Assembly: GCA_019671005.1 (NCBI GenBank)
Contig: CM033726.1
Span: 22,381,657-22,445,656 of the forward strand
Source of the DNA: Hibiscus mutabilis
Taxonomy: Eukaryota; Streptophyta; Magnoliopsida; Malvales; Malvaceae
Reading direction: 5' to 3'
DNA length: 64,000 nucleotides
The notes below the pieces were generated by a model. That model made no database searches. It saw only the letters and a program-made list of their open reading frames with translations, and was not told where the DNA came from. Below, in pieces: positions 11,881 to 23,939 of the stretch (position 1 is the stretch's first letter; every line of letters starts with the position of its first letter). The position numbers and the translations under genes were made by a program.

Positions 11881-12360
11881 GGATATTATCTGTTGATCTT
11901 GAAAGAAAAGATATTTAATATGAACTTAAGGATAAAGTATTTCTTAAAAGATTCACCTTGGAAGAAGGTGTTATGGTGTGGACAAAAAGGGAAGCTGAGT
12001 CCAAGAATTAGTGGACCATATAAGGTTATGAAAAGAGTTGGTCTGATGGCTTATTAGCTAGCCTTACCTCCAGAAATGGACAAGATTCACAATATATTTC
12101 ATGTATCGATGCTCAAGAAGTATCGATCAGATCCTTTACATATCATTACACTAGAAGGAATAGAGATTCAACCGAATTTGATTTACGAGGGATAATCGGT
12201 AAAGATACTGGAACATGAAGTCAAAGAACTAAAGAACAAGATGATTCCACTTGTTAAAGTTCTTTGGCGAAATCATGAAGTCGAAAAAGTGACTTGGGAA
12301 AGAGAAAAAGACATGAAAAAGCAGTTTCCTCACCTTTTTGAACTAGGTATGTGTCAAAAA
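11881..12360 (+). pseudogene. Element B integrase C-terminus and chromodomain (broken)
   Basis: Readable motifs are LKDSPWKKV, QKGKLSPRISGPYKVMKRVG (GPY/F module), KIHNIFHVSMLKKYRSDP, and the chromodomain tail IPLVKVLWRNHEVEK-TWE then FPHLFELG. At least two in-frame stops occur (after LMAY and after IYEG). The next bases are the polypurine tract. The order and spacing match A, C, E and F, so this is the 3' end of a Tekay-type pol. Confidence 0.88.
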
Positions 12361-12377
12361 TTTGAGGACAAATGTTC

Positions 12378-12391
12378 TTAAGGGGGAGAAT
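12378..12391 (+). other. Polypurine tract of element B
   Basis: TTAAGGGGGAGAAT immediately precedes the 3' LTR start TGTAATATCCC at 12392. Confidence 0.88.
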
Positions 12392-15072
12392 TGTAATATC
12401 CCAATTTTTGGCTAGTGGCCAAAATGTAAATTTTGAAAGTTTTGTGGCTAAAGTATAAACTTTGGAAAAGTTTAAGGACCAAAGTGTAATTTTCAAAAGT
12501 TGTGTATTTTAAACCCATAAATGAATAGTTTACCCCCAAGAATGACATTTTCGAGTTACCCGAATTTTTTGTACGGAGTTTGTATTAAAGGCTATAAAGT
12601 GATAAAGTTCAAAAAAATATTTAGATAATCGGATCGAATCGAATATCCAGAATATTCTGAATGATGATAAGGCAAGGTTAATTATGTCATTTTACATTTC
12701 TAAGATATTTTTGTGTTGGAAGTATCTGAATCCTTGGATTTAAGTTGATTTTCTATGTTAAATATGAGTCGTTGGATGAAAAATGGCAAGATCGTAATTT
12801 TGGAAAATCATAAGGGCAAAGTTGGTAAACTATTAACTCAAGATTAAATATAGACCATTGGATGAAGGATGATGACATGTGGTACATTATGGATTCATTG
12901 GATTTGAGGACAAAACGGTTATTCACTATTTGGAAGATTTTCGATAATTATCAGAATAATAGACTTAGTTAGGAAAATTCAGTCTAAGTCTTTAAGAAAG
13001 AAATATTTTAAGAGACAATAGTATTTATTTTCCAAATATGGAAATATAGAATTTTCGGAATAAATCTGATAGCTCGGTAAAGGTAAAATCGTAGTAGAAG
13101 TATTTAGTGAATATTGGGAAATCAAATTGAATGTAAAATTCAGAGACTGTTCCATAAGCCATGGAAAATTATAAAATGATATTTATGGAATAATGGTCAG
13201 TTGATAAGGAACTAAATTAGTTATATTATAATGGAATGGCAATTTTGAAACAAATTAGTAAATAAAGACTAGTTGGAGGGCAAATTGTTCATTTGACAAG
13301 GATGGCAATTTTGAAATATTTTTGAAATGTTGAGGACGTTTTTGGGAGATGAAATATACATGGATTTAATCTTGGCCCTTGATTTTGATTAAGATTAAAT
13401 TTGCCATTGGATTTAAAGGCTAAATTGGAAATTTCACTATTTAAATGAATTTAAAATTCATATAATTGTTACAAGTGTAAATTAATAGTGAAAAAGATGA
13501 ACAATTGTTCATCTTTTCCAGCCATAAAACGTGGTGAAAGAGGAGAAAGAAGAGGGAATTTCCAAGCTCGATTTAAGCCCTGAATCTTAGTTTAAGGTAA
13601 TCTTCGAAACTACAAATTTGTTCTTCTCTTTGATCTCTATCTATTGATATAAATTGTTCATGGATTTCATGCTTGATTGATGAGATTTGATATGAGAGAG
13701 AAATTAGGGTTTATGTTCAAATTGGGGGTTTTATGATTTTATGAATCTATGTTCGATTTTATGTTGAAATCAAGCAAGAAAGATACTTGATTTATGTTTT
13801 GAGTTGTGACTTAAACCCTAAACAATTTAGAAACCTTGAAGAAGATTAGGGTTTAGGAATCCAACCTTAAATTAGGGTTTATTATGATGAGTTAGTAATC
13901 TTGCAAGCTTGATTTGTTGTTTGGAATCAAAACCTAAATTTAAACCCTAAAGGACAAATTTAGCAAGGTGTTAAAGTTAGGGTTTAAATTCTGATTTTTA
14001 GAATTTGAAATGTACTTATGTTGTTAATGATGTTTGAGGCATGAAAATGAAGTTAGAATGCTAAACTAATGATTATTCTAGCTAGTGACGATTTTGACAA
14101 TTTGTCAAAAGTGGATAACCAATTCGGCAATTTAGCAAAAGTAAAGGAAAATTTATGGAAAAATAGGAAATGGCTTACTTGGAACAAAAACAATCCTTTG
14201 GGGATCATTTGAACTATTCATTTCAAGTGTGGGGACCAAAATAAAACTTTTCAAAGTTTAGGTCCTAAAGTGTAAAGGATGAAAAATGTGGGATCAAACT
14301 TAAAAATTATTAATTATAGCTTGAAAGTGTTCTTCGGGACTAAATTGAGTATTCGACCAAGGTATTTGGCCTAAGGATAAATAAGAGAAAGATTTGATGA
14401 GACTATATTTAATATCTCGGATTGAATCGAATATAGGAAGCTTAAATAGTTCAATATAGTAATTGATGGATAGTTACTTAAATTACTTTCCATTATTATA
14501 TTAAGATTTAATATGTACTAACATATACTTGAAATGCTATATGTTATTGTTATAATATAGCTTCCAATACAAATCGAGATCGAATAAGCAACAAGGGCAA
14601 GGAAAAGGTTGGAGTAGAGATAAAGTAATCGAATTGAACAATGCAAGGCAAAGGTAAGTGCAATGCATACATAACATAATACATGAATGTTTTATACATC
14701 ATTAGGAAGACTTGCGAAAAGTCTACCTTGTTTATATATTGGCATGATATTTATGTCATTGATCATATATTTGACATGTTTTAAATATGCCAAAGGTTGA
14801 ACATAAATGCACAGATCACTAGTTATATATAATGTTATAATATGGATGTTATTTCGGGTATGAACTGCTCAATGTTATATTATATTGATATACATTGCCA
14901 TGGATGGAATAAATATGGAATATTTGCCCAAGTACATTATTGAGGGACAGGGTATAGTTGGCATGCAATAGAGTCCAGCAATACGCTGCATACTCGGTTT
15001 AGCACTATAGTTTATATGAATGACACTTAGTATACATGGTTAGCACGGCCTTACGTGCGAATGGTTAGACCA
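12392..15072 (+). mobile_element. Element B 3' LTR, truncated at right
   Basis: Starts TGTAATATCCCAATTTTTGG and follows the 5' LTR closely, but keeps a segment (about 13214-13701) that the 5' LTR has lost. It stops at about 15072 within the palindrome-rich region (ACGTGCGAATGGTTAG), where sequence switches to inverted E-type LTR. The last roughly 0.85 kb, including the conserved CTAAG hairpin and the TTACA end, are missing. Confidence 0.9.
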
Positions 15073-16553
15073 ATTTTGTATATTTTCCCTTCTTTCTATG
15101 GTATTTTCGAAATGGAGGGGTGGATGTTCATCTTTTATTAATTTATGCCACATGTAATTGATGAATTGAATTTTTTATTCAATTTAGTACTTATTCCAAA
15201 ATTAACCTCCAACTGAATCATAATTTACAAATTGTCATTCTAGTTCAATTCCAACCAAATTCCATTCAACTCTAACCCAACTAGAGTAATGCTTTCACAT
15301 GGGAAATTACCACATTGCCCATGGTACATTCAAAATATTCCAAAATTGCCATTGTGACCAAATTACCAAAACTAGTCACTTAAATCACTAATTTTGCCAT
15401 TTTGTAAAAATCCAACTATTCTTGTTAGATTACAATCAACCAATTAATAATTTATTCATAAAATAATATTTTATGAATTTTTCATGACTTATGAAACATC
15501 CTCTGAAATTTTGATTTAATCTGATTTCCCAATATTCACTTACTACTTCTATTGCGATTTCCCTTTCACTGGGCTATCAAATAAATTCTAAAAATTCCTT
15601 ATTTCCATATCTAAAAAATAAATAATATTATCAAATAAAATATTCCATATTTATGAAGTCAAACTTAAAATTTTAACTCGGTCCAAATATACCGATAATT
15701 ACCCAAAATATTTATCAGATACAATTTCTCTTAATATTTCTTAATCAATTATCCATATTTATGAAGTCAAACTTAAAAATTTAACTCGGTCCAAATATAC
15801 CGATAATTACCCAAAATATTTATCAGATACAATTTCTCTTAATATTTCTTAATCAACTATCCATATGAATAATATTAACTCGGACTAATTCCTTTTTATC
15901 AATCTAAAGTACTAACATGGGACCTTCCCTTTCACAATGGATTGTATCTTTTTAGGGTAGACGTGGATACCTTCGATTAAAACAATGTGACCCAAGAAAG
16001 CCACTTCTGATAACCAAACTCACATTTTGAAGAGTTTTTCATAAAACCTTTCTCTATCATATGGTAAAATTTCATAATTTTTTAGTTCGATCTGGGTATC
16101 CGAATTCCACTTAAACATTGACTGTGATTTCTCAATATTCGAAATATCGGATCAGACCAGTAATTCCACATTCGGTCCACACCTATAGGTGCTCTATCTA
16201 TTTATGAAATAAAACACCTACTTTTAGAAAATTACAACTTTGGTCCTTCAACTTTTCATATTTTGACTTGTACCATACAAGTTTTCAAAACTTATCATTT
16301 TCGTTACTAAACTTTAACCTTAAATTCCCATTCCAATTTTCCTTGGATTATTACCAATCTTCGGGAGTACCCTAATTTGCTTATCCTCTATCTCATGGTA
16401 CTCTTAATTCTTAGAAATTCCTTCTCTAGAATCCATAATTAAAGAAATCCTAACTTTTGCAATTTTGTCATTTTAGTCACTATGTTAGCTTTTAAGCCCT
16501 TATCTTAGTACTAAATGACCCTTAAACAATATTGTAAATTTTGGGGTATTGCA
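15073..16553 (-). mobile_element. Element E 3' LTR, truncated at left
   Basis: On the minus strand it starts TGCAATACCCC (TGT changed to TGC) at 16553 after a polypurine tract. It matches 20600-22000, the 5' LTR of the same element, over its whole length, including TGTATATTTT-CCCTTCT at the left end. It ends at the junction with element B near 15072, so the distal half or more of this LTR is missing. No gene is seen in it. Confidence 0.88.
15645..15860 (-). repeat. 108-bp tandem duplication in element E 3' LTR
   Basis: The block from CCATATTTATGAAGTC to TTCTTAATCAA occurs twice in succession (starting 15645 and 15753) with only a few differences. The 5' LTR of E (around 21208-21310) has one copy. 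The duplication therefore arose after E inserted, because the two LTRs are identical at insertion. Confidence 0.88.
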
Positions 16554-16579
16554 ATTCTTCCCCCTTAAGAAAATTTGTC

Positions 16580-17090
16580 CTCAAATTTTCAAGATATACC
16601 TGTTTCGAATAAATGTAGGTACTATTTTTCCATTGTATCTTTAGCTTCCCATGTTGCCTCTTCAAGTTGGTGGTTGTGCCAAAGGACCTTCACTAACGGT
16701 ATCTGCTTGTTCCTTAATTCTTTGATACCATAAGCCAGTATCTTTATTGGTTTCTCTTCGTAAGTCAAATCTGATTGCAATTCTATCTCCTCTAGTATAA
16801 TCACGTGTGAAGGATCCGATCTGTATCTTTGGAGCATCGAGACCTAGAAAACATTATGGATTTTACTCATCTCCGGTGGAAGAGCTAGTAGATATGCCAC
16901 AGGGCCAACTTTCTGTAGAATTTCATAAGATCCAATACCCCTGGGACTTAGTTTTCCTTTGTGCCCGAAACGTATTATTTTCTTCCATTTCTTGCAACAA
17001 ATCTGGCTTAATCAGCTTGCGGTCATATAACTCAAACCAATTTAATGGCGATTTGCACTTTTAACCATAGAGGGTTTCATAGGGTGCCAT
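16580..17090 (-). pseudogene. Element E integrase C-terminus and chromodomain (broken)
   Basis: The minus-strand frame 16837-16622 reads LQRYRSDPSHVIILEEIEL, DLTYEEKPIKIL and IPLVKVLWHNHQLEEATWEAKDTMEK, a chromodomain with its linker. The preceding sequence (17090-16838) carries the GPY/F-type module in other frames (KLSPRG, GSYEILQKVG) and FELKW-like residues. It ends just before the polypurine tract. Frameshifts and stops make it non-functional. Confidence 0.85.
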
Positions 17091-17915
17091 CTATATACTT
17101 TTTTGATAACTCTTATAGTAGGCAAATTCTGCTAGTGGTAAATACTTTTCCCATGATCCCTCAAACTCAATCATACAAGCTCTTAGCATATCTTTTAGTA
17201 TTAGAATTGTTCTTTCAGATTGGTAATCTATTTGAGGATGAAACATAGTACTGAAGTTCAGTCGTGTCCCCAAAGCTCTATGTAGTGCATTCCCAAAATC
17301 TTGATGTGAACTTTGGATTTTGATCCGCACTCCACTTGTTTCACCTTTGCTATATAGTCTTCATCTTATTGCTGACTTTCTTTATTTCAACTTAGCAATG
17401 AATATCTTAATTGTATCTCTACTAGCAACGAACCATCCTTTTCATGTTAGTTGAGCATTTAATGTTCATATTGTAATAAATGTCTTCCAATTTAAGGTAT
17501 CGATTATGACATTTGCTCGGTCTAGATGGTAATCAATGATCAGATCAAAATCCTTTATTAGTTCCAACCATATTTGTTGACGTAGATTCAACCCTTTCTG
17601 TGTCATCAAATATTTTAAAATCTTATGACCAGTATACACGTGGTAGCATTCACCATAGAGATAATGTCGCCACACTTCCAGAGTAAAAACTATAGCTGCA
17701 AGTTCCAGATCATGAGTCCGATAATTTATTTCATGTGGATTTAGTTGTCCGGAAGCATACATGATCACCTTCCCATCTTGCATCAACACACGCCCTATTC
17801 CATTATAGGATGCGTTATAGTACAGAGTAAACTCTTTTCATGACTCTGATTGTACCAAAACCGGAGCTTCTGTTAAAATTTTCTTTAACTGACTTTCAGA
17901 CTTGTAAAATTTTTT
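17091..17915 (-). pseudogene. Element E RNase H and partial integrase (broken)
   Basis: Reading leftward from about 17900: end of the reverse transcriptase/RNase H connection (ILTEAPVLVQSES), RNase H (LMQDGKVIMYASGQLNPHE, THDLELAAIVFTLEVWRHYLYGE, LNLRQQIWLELIKDFD; 17789-17466), a decayed linker, then late integrase core (ALGTRLNFSTMFHPQ, YQSERTILILKDMLRAC, AEFAY; 17330-17091). In FHPQIDYQSE the usual G before QSE is Y. The integrase zinc finger and first acidic residue are absent. Gag, protease and nearly all reverse transcriptase are missing, as is a primer site. Confidence 0.88.
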
Positions 17916-20900
17916 GATGCAAAATTAATTTGATTAAACAACCTTTTTCTCGGTTTTCATTAAATTACAAATATGTCTAAAGTCACCTAGTTTCAACCCT
18001 AAATTGGTTTTATAAAATACTTTAAGCAGTTATTAAAATGAAAATATAATTCAAGGTGAAAACTATGTGTGGTGCCTTGACCCTTTCTTGATTTTAAAAT
18101 CACCACGCGATAAACGTCCAACTAAGTTTAAAATCGTTTGAAGCATCTTTTCTAATGTTCTTAATTCCTCAAACTAAGTCATGTTTCTAGATCATACATC
18201 CACATTAACTTATAAGTAGAGTACAAAAATTTAGACATACAAAATAGCTATTTATTTAATATCTATACATACCCCACTAGACTAGGATGTGGTGATACTT
18301 ATTGATAGTGTAGGCTAAATTGATTCAAAGATATGCAGCTCCTCCTCTTCTATCTAGCCCGAAGTACATACGTGTGATACGAAAACACGCTAAGTATAAC
18401 TTATGATGCATAATCATAACGATATAAAACAATGATTATAAATAACACAGCCCTGCAAAATGGCAAGCGATTTCCAATTGCAGTTGATAACATTTTATCA
18501 TGCACAGAACTACCTTACATGTATAGTTCATTAAACCAATATAATATTCAAATCATAGGATTCGATCTGTCTTACCAGTCTTGTGTACGTTAAGCTTTTT
18601 AGCTTAACTACCTGCATAAATGAATTTCAAGTATTATAGCCCAAAGTACAAAATCATGTGATGCTATGGTACGCGAGTCATCACGTTACCGTAGTGTCTA
18701 CGACGCCATAGCGTCTGCATCGCTGAAGCGACTGAGATGAGTACGTACTCAAGGACGCTCTTTGCTCCTCATAATCGCACATTTTTTCTAACAACACCAT
18801 AGCGTCTAAGTCAACACCGAAGTGTCTAAACATCACCGAAGTGACTGAAACACACCATAGTGCTAGGACGCAGCTGCTAAGGCTCTATGGATATCCAATT
18901 ATACCTATGGTATAGAGTCATCATAATGACATCGTAGTGTCTACAACGTCGTAGCGTCTAATGGTGAGTACGTACTCGAGGACGCCCTTTGCTCCTTATT
19001 ATTGCACCTTTTGTGCTAGTCGACACTGAAGTGTCTTAAAAACACCTTAGTGTCTGCAACGCTGTAGTGTCTATTGTCAACACCGAAGTGTCTGGAACGC
19101 ACCGTAGTGTTGGAATGCAGCTGTTATGACTCTATGGATATCCAATTATACCAAAGACTCTCACACTAGTACTTGGGCATAACAATATAATATTTTCACA
19201 TTCAATATCGAATCCATCAATACTATCATCCATAATTTGATAATGGGCAATTCATACCCAAAATCTAAAAATCTGATTTATCTTAGATAAATCATTATGT
19301 CATATCAATGTATCACATATGCCATTTACATAACTTGATCAACATACCAAGGCCGACTCATCGCAAGTTGTCCTATTTAACAACATGTCATAAATACATA
19401 TAAAGCACTCACTCATATCACATATATAATAGATAAGTAAAAATGCGCTCACCTGGATCATGCATGATATTAGCCTCACTAAACTATTTCGATACTTTTT
19501 CTTTGCTCTGGTACCCTTAGCCTCTCCAATAGCTGTACAGTACCATTTAAATATACATAACAATATTCATGTTAGATTTTTAATCTAACATTGCTTAACT
19601 ATACATTACTAGTATAATTATCCGAATATAGAATATTTCCAAAAATTTTCACTTTTTCCTTTAATAATGCCAAATTTTTCATTATGGTCCCTAGTGACCA
19701 TTTTGCACATTTTGCAATTTATTCAAGCTCGAATCACAATTATTCAATGATTCCATCATTTTCACTAACTTTTATTCAATACCCTTCATCCACTATCTTT
19801 TACCAAAGTGACATTTTAGTCACTAATTTTACACATAAACTTGCAAACTTGTATCGAATAATTAATCCAACATTTCTATAATTTTTCTCACATTTTCCCT
19901 TACCTTTAGACCAATGCTGAATTGGTCCTTGAACTAATCAGGGCTGTCAAAATGGTCCCTTGCCATTTCATTTCTTGTCAATTTAATCTCTTGGATTCTA
20001 ATTTCATTTCTTACTCCATACAACATATTCGAATCATAAAATCTCATTGTCATAATGATTTAAAAATATTTTTCCAATAATTTCTCTACAAGACGAAACA
20101 TGTATCTATATTTTCCAATGACTCTATTTTAGTCTAAAAGCCATAATCAAGCTTCTGAGTTCATAATCTCTTCAAATCCATCACTAGGATAATTTTCACA
20201 ATATTTCTCCAAATTTCCCCATGTATGCCGAAATGGTCACTTAAAGGACTATTTGAGGATTTTTCATTCTAACATCAAAATCAAGCTTCTAATATCATAA
20301 ATCTTTCATTTTCATCATCAATTTCAAAGCCCTAAATAAAATCCCAAATTCTAGGGTTAGGTTTTTTAACCTTAAACATGAAATTAATCACAATCTAAGC
20401 TTGATTTCATCTCTACAACACTAGATTTGTATAGATCAAGCTTCAATCTAAACATGGAACATGAAACCTTATTTTCTCTCTCTTCAAGAACATAATCAAA
20501 TCTTCATAACTCTTGGCAAAATTACTATCAAATGAAAGAGAATTGAAAATAAACCAACTTTCTACCAAAAACATACCTTAAATCTCATTCGAGAGCCTTC
20601 AAAATGCCTAGGAAAAATTTTGTATATTTTTCCCTTCTCTCTATTCTATTTTCAAAATAGAGGGGGTGGAAGATGAACAATTTGTTCATCTTTTATTAAT
20701 TTATTCCACATGTAATTGATAAATTGAATTTTTATTCAATTTAGTCCTTATTCCAAAATTAACCTCCAACTAAATCATAATTTACAAGTTGTCATTCTAG
20801 TTCAATTCCAACCAAATTCCATTCAACTCTAACCAAACTAGAGTAATGCTTCTACATGGGAAATTGCCATATTACCCATGGTACTTTTAAAATTTTTCAA

Positions 20901-22000
20901 AATTGCCATTGTGACCAAATTACCAAAACTAGTCACTTAAGTCGTTAATTTTGCCATTTTGTAAAAATCCAATTATTCTAGTTAGATCCCAATCAACCAA
21001 TTAATAATTTATTCATAAAATAATATTTTCTGAATTTTTCGTGACTTATGGAATAGCCTCTAAAATTTTGATTCGATCAGATTTCCCGATATTCACTTAC
21101 TACTTCTACTGCGATTTCCCCTTCACCGGGCTATCAAATAAAATCTAAAATTCCTTATTTCCATATCTTAAAAATAAATAATATTATCAAATAAAATATT
21201 TCATATTTATGAAGTCAAACTTAAAATTTTGACTCAGCCTAAATATACCGATAATTACCCGAAATCTTTATCAGATACAATTTCTCTTAATATTTCTTAA
21301 TAGGCTAACCATATGAATATTATTAGTTCGAACTGATTCCTTTTTATCAATCTAAAGTACTGACATGGGACCTTCCCTTCCACAATGGATTGTATCTTTT
21401 TAGGGTCGACGTGGATCCCTTTGGTTAAAACAATGTGACCTAAGAAAGCCACTTTTGATAACCAAAGTCACATTTCGAGAGTTTTGCGTAAAACCTTTCT
21501 CTATCATATGGTAAAATTTCATAATTTTTCAATTCGATTTGGGCACCCGAATTCCACTTAAACTTTAACTGTGATTTCCCAATATTCGAAATATCGGATC
21601 AAACCACTAATTCCACATTCGGTCCACACCAATAGGTGTTCTATCTATTTATGAAATAAAACACTTGACTTTTAGAAAATTACAACTTTGGTCCTTTAAC
21701 TTTTCATATTTCAACTTGTACCATACAAGTTTTGAAAACTTATCAATTTGGTCACTAAACTTTAACCTTAAATTCCCATTCTAATTTTCCCTGGATTATT
21801 ACCAAACTTTGCGAGTATCCTAATTTGCTTATCCTCTATCTCATGGTACTCTTAATTCTCAGAAATTCCTTCTCTAGAATCCATAATTAAAGAAATCCTA
21901 ACTTTTGCAATTTTGTCATTTTAGTCACTAAGTTAGCTTTAAGCCCTTATCTTTGTACTAAATGACCCTTAAACAGTACTGTAAATTTTGGGGTATTACA
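17916..22000 (-). mobile_element. Element E 5' LTR (about 4.1 kb)
   Basis: On the minus strand it begins TGTAATACCCCAAAATTTAC at 22000. It holds the conserved CTAAGTATAACTTA hairpin at about 18389-18410 and a large repeat-rich section at 18670-19150. I do not see the LTR end (TTACA) or a tRNA-iMet primer site at its left, so the inner end was probably lost with the gag-to-reverse-transcriptase deletion; the left boundary is approximate. It interrupts the 5' LTR of C: the base after 22000 continues an LTR whose intact copy is at 38598. No host gene in it. Confidence 0.8.
18671..19150 (-). repeat. Two 240-bp repeats with ACACCGAAGTGT-type palindromes
   Basis: Two copies of a roughly 240-bp block (GAGTCATCA at 18675 and 18915) share TAGTGTCTAC, GAGTACGTACTC, GGACGC and CTCTATGGATATCCAATTATACC. 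Within them the short element AACACCGAAGTGTCT and variants (CACCATAGCGTCT, CACCTTAGTGTCT) recur about fifteen times. Each has ACAC/GTGT arms around four bases. Confidence 0.85.
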
Positions 22001-22607
22001 AGTACGCATAATGATGAAATAGTGTCAATGTCAGTACAAGGTTACCGTATCGATACGATGCTTAGCTACTGGAATCTGGATTTTCAAAATGCACAAGCCT
22101 GTACCGATATGCCTAGGGACCGTATCAGTATACCTTTGTCCTTTTGTTCCATATCGAAACGCAAGTCACTCGTACCGTTATACAGACCGTTAATTCAATT
22201 GTATAAGCATTTAGTTTGAAATATTTATATTTTGGTCCTTGTTTCTTAATTATGCAATTAAATGTGAATAAATGATTATTTTGAGTTAAGATTTGATATG
22301 AAGGCATGTAACATGACTAATTGAGGATTGGTAACTTAAATTTCCTGAAAGTCTTTGCAAATCTTGGAAATTACGTTCTTGTCCCCATAATGCATTTTCG
22401 AGTATTTGGATGTCGAAATAAAGCCCGATTGAGTTGTAATTTTAACCATGACATGTATGAACACCTTAGGACCTAATAATGCATAGAGATAAGATAAATG
22501 AAAAAATGGACCATTTTATTTGTAATCTATTTGGGGTTTATTTTGTTAAACTCTAATATAGCTCACTCAGTTCGATCTTACGGCTAGACCGGGTCAAAGA
22601 GATTACA
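22001..22607 (+). mobile_element. Element C 5' LTR, inner 0.6 kb
   Basis: Matches 38598-39211 along its length (AGTACGCATA-TGATGAAATAG to GGTTACA) and ends GATTACA five bases before a tRNA-iMet primer site. The outer part (about 2.4 kb) expected from the 3' LTR is absent because E interrupts it here and the far side was lost at the 15072 scar. It carries CGTATCGATACG at 22047 and related motifs to 22175. Confidence 0.9.
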
Positions 22608-22612
22608 TTTGG

Positions 22613-22624
22613 TGGTATCAGAGC
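22613..22624 (+). other. Element C primer binding site (tRNA-iMet)
   Basis: TGGTATCAGAGC lies five bases after the LTR end TTACA at 22607; it complements the initiator methionine tRNA 3' end. Confidence 0.95.
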
Positions 22625-22891
22625 CAGGTTATGATTGTTGGGAGGTGGGTTATGGATGTTTGGTTGGTTGATGTTATATGAATAAGTTGGTTGACATGTA
22701 CGGTGATTGAATTTTTGAATTGTATTCGATATGTGGTATGTTTAGGGTGTTTAAACTCGAGACACATTACCTTATTACTACTTGAGTTAAATGATTTTGT
22801 TTTTATACAAGAGTGACTCGGAATCTAGCTGCGAGCTGGCCTAATTGGTTTGTTTTGTTGCATTATCATGTTTAGACTCATATTTTCACGT

Positions 22892-23930
22892 ATGGGACCG
22901 AGACGAGAGACTAGAGCTCACATGGGTTGTGTGGTGGATACACACGATGATGAGTTGCCTCCTCCTCCACTGAATCCTCCTGTTGGTGTTGGGGTAGAGG
23001 GAGGTGCGCCTCAAGCACCCCAAGCACCTATTTTTGGTGATATGACACCATTAGTCCAGGCGATGACAGGAGCTTTCTAGGCGGCCATAGCTGGAGTGCA
23101 TGTACTTGCACCGATGCCTATAGTTGTTAATATTAGGTTATCTTTAGAGCGTTTGTGTTCATAGGTTTGATTCTTGAAACAGTCGAGGAATGGTTTGATA
23201 GTACTGAGAGAATCCTTGGACAGATGGAGTGTACGGATATACGCAAGTTGAGGTGTATTGTGTCATTGCTTTAGGGTGATGCTTACAGTTGGTGGACAAC
23301 TGTGATCGCGTGAATGAAACCTACCAATGTTACGTGGGAATTTTTTTGTCATGCTTTTAGGAATAAGTATTTGGGAACTCGATATAGAGATGAAAAGAAA
23401 AAGGAGTTCATGGCTTTGGAGCAAGGAAACATGTATGTTTCTGAGTACGAGATCCAGTTTGTACGGTAGAGTAAGTATGCTCCTGAGTTGGTTCCAGATG
23501 AGCAACAGAGGTGTGAATGGTTTCATTATGGGTTGATCAGGGAGGTGAAGACGTACATGCTAGCCACCAACTACACAGAGTTTGATGTCTTGGTTTCTTG
23601 AGCAAAGAATATACAACAGAATTTGGGCTTGTATGCTCATTTTGGGAGTTCTTCGGCAGGAAAGATGAGTGTGAATTCTGATGTTGGTAAGGATCGTTAT
23701 AAGAGGCATAGGGATATAAGGTACCATTCGAAACAAAGGCAGCAAGAAAATGGTTTTGGGCGTGGTTTTCAAGGTCATAATACCTTTGATTGAGTTCTTG
23801 AGTGTAGGATGTGTGGTAGGAAGCATTCGGGGGAATGTTGGGAGTGCTATAGGCACATGTTGGAGTTGTGGATTGAGGGATCATCTTTATTCTAGCCATT
23901 TGAAGTAAAGTGATGGGACTAAATTGACAA
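22892..23930 (+). pseudogene. Element C gag (broken)
   Basis: The start is chosen at the ATG 22892 (MGPRRETRAH), mirroring MPPRRK in A. A proline-rich stretch (ELPPPPLNPPVGVG) leads to GDMTPLVQAMTGAF and a TAG at 23078-23080. The gag domain follows with stops and frameshifts: VEEWFDSTERILGQMEC, GDAYSWWTTVIA, WEFFCHAFRNKYLGTRYRDEKKKEFMAL, YMLATNYTEFDVLV. Near 23820-23890 are two cysteine-rich pieces (CRMCGRKHSGECW and CWSCGLRDHL) in different frames, the second a zinc knuckle missing its last Cys. Stops replace Trp, Gln and Arg codons at several places. Coding identity ends near 23930. Confidence 0.9.
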
Positions 23931-23939
23931 GTAGAGAAA

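Noticed and set aside
23537..23899. 120-codon minus-strand frame
   Set aside because: Antisense to C gag, which shows conserved gag motifs on the plus strand.
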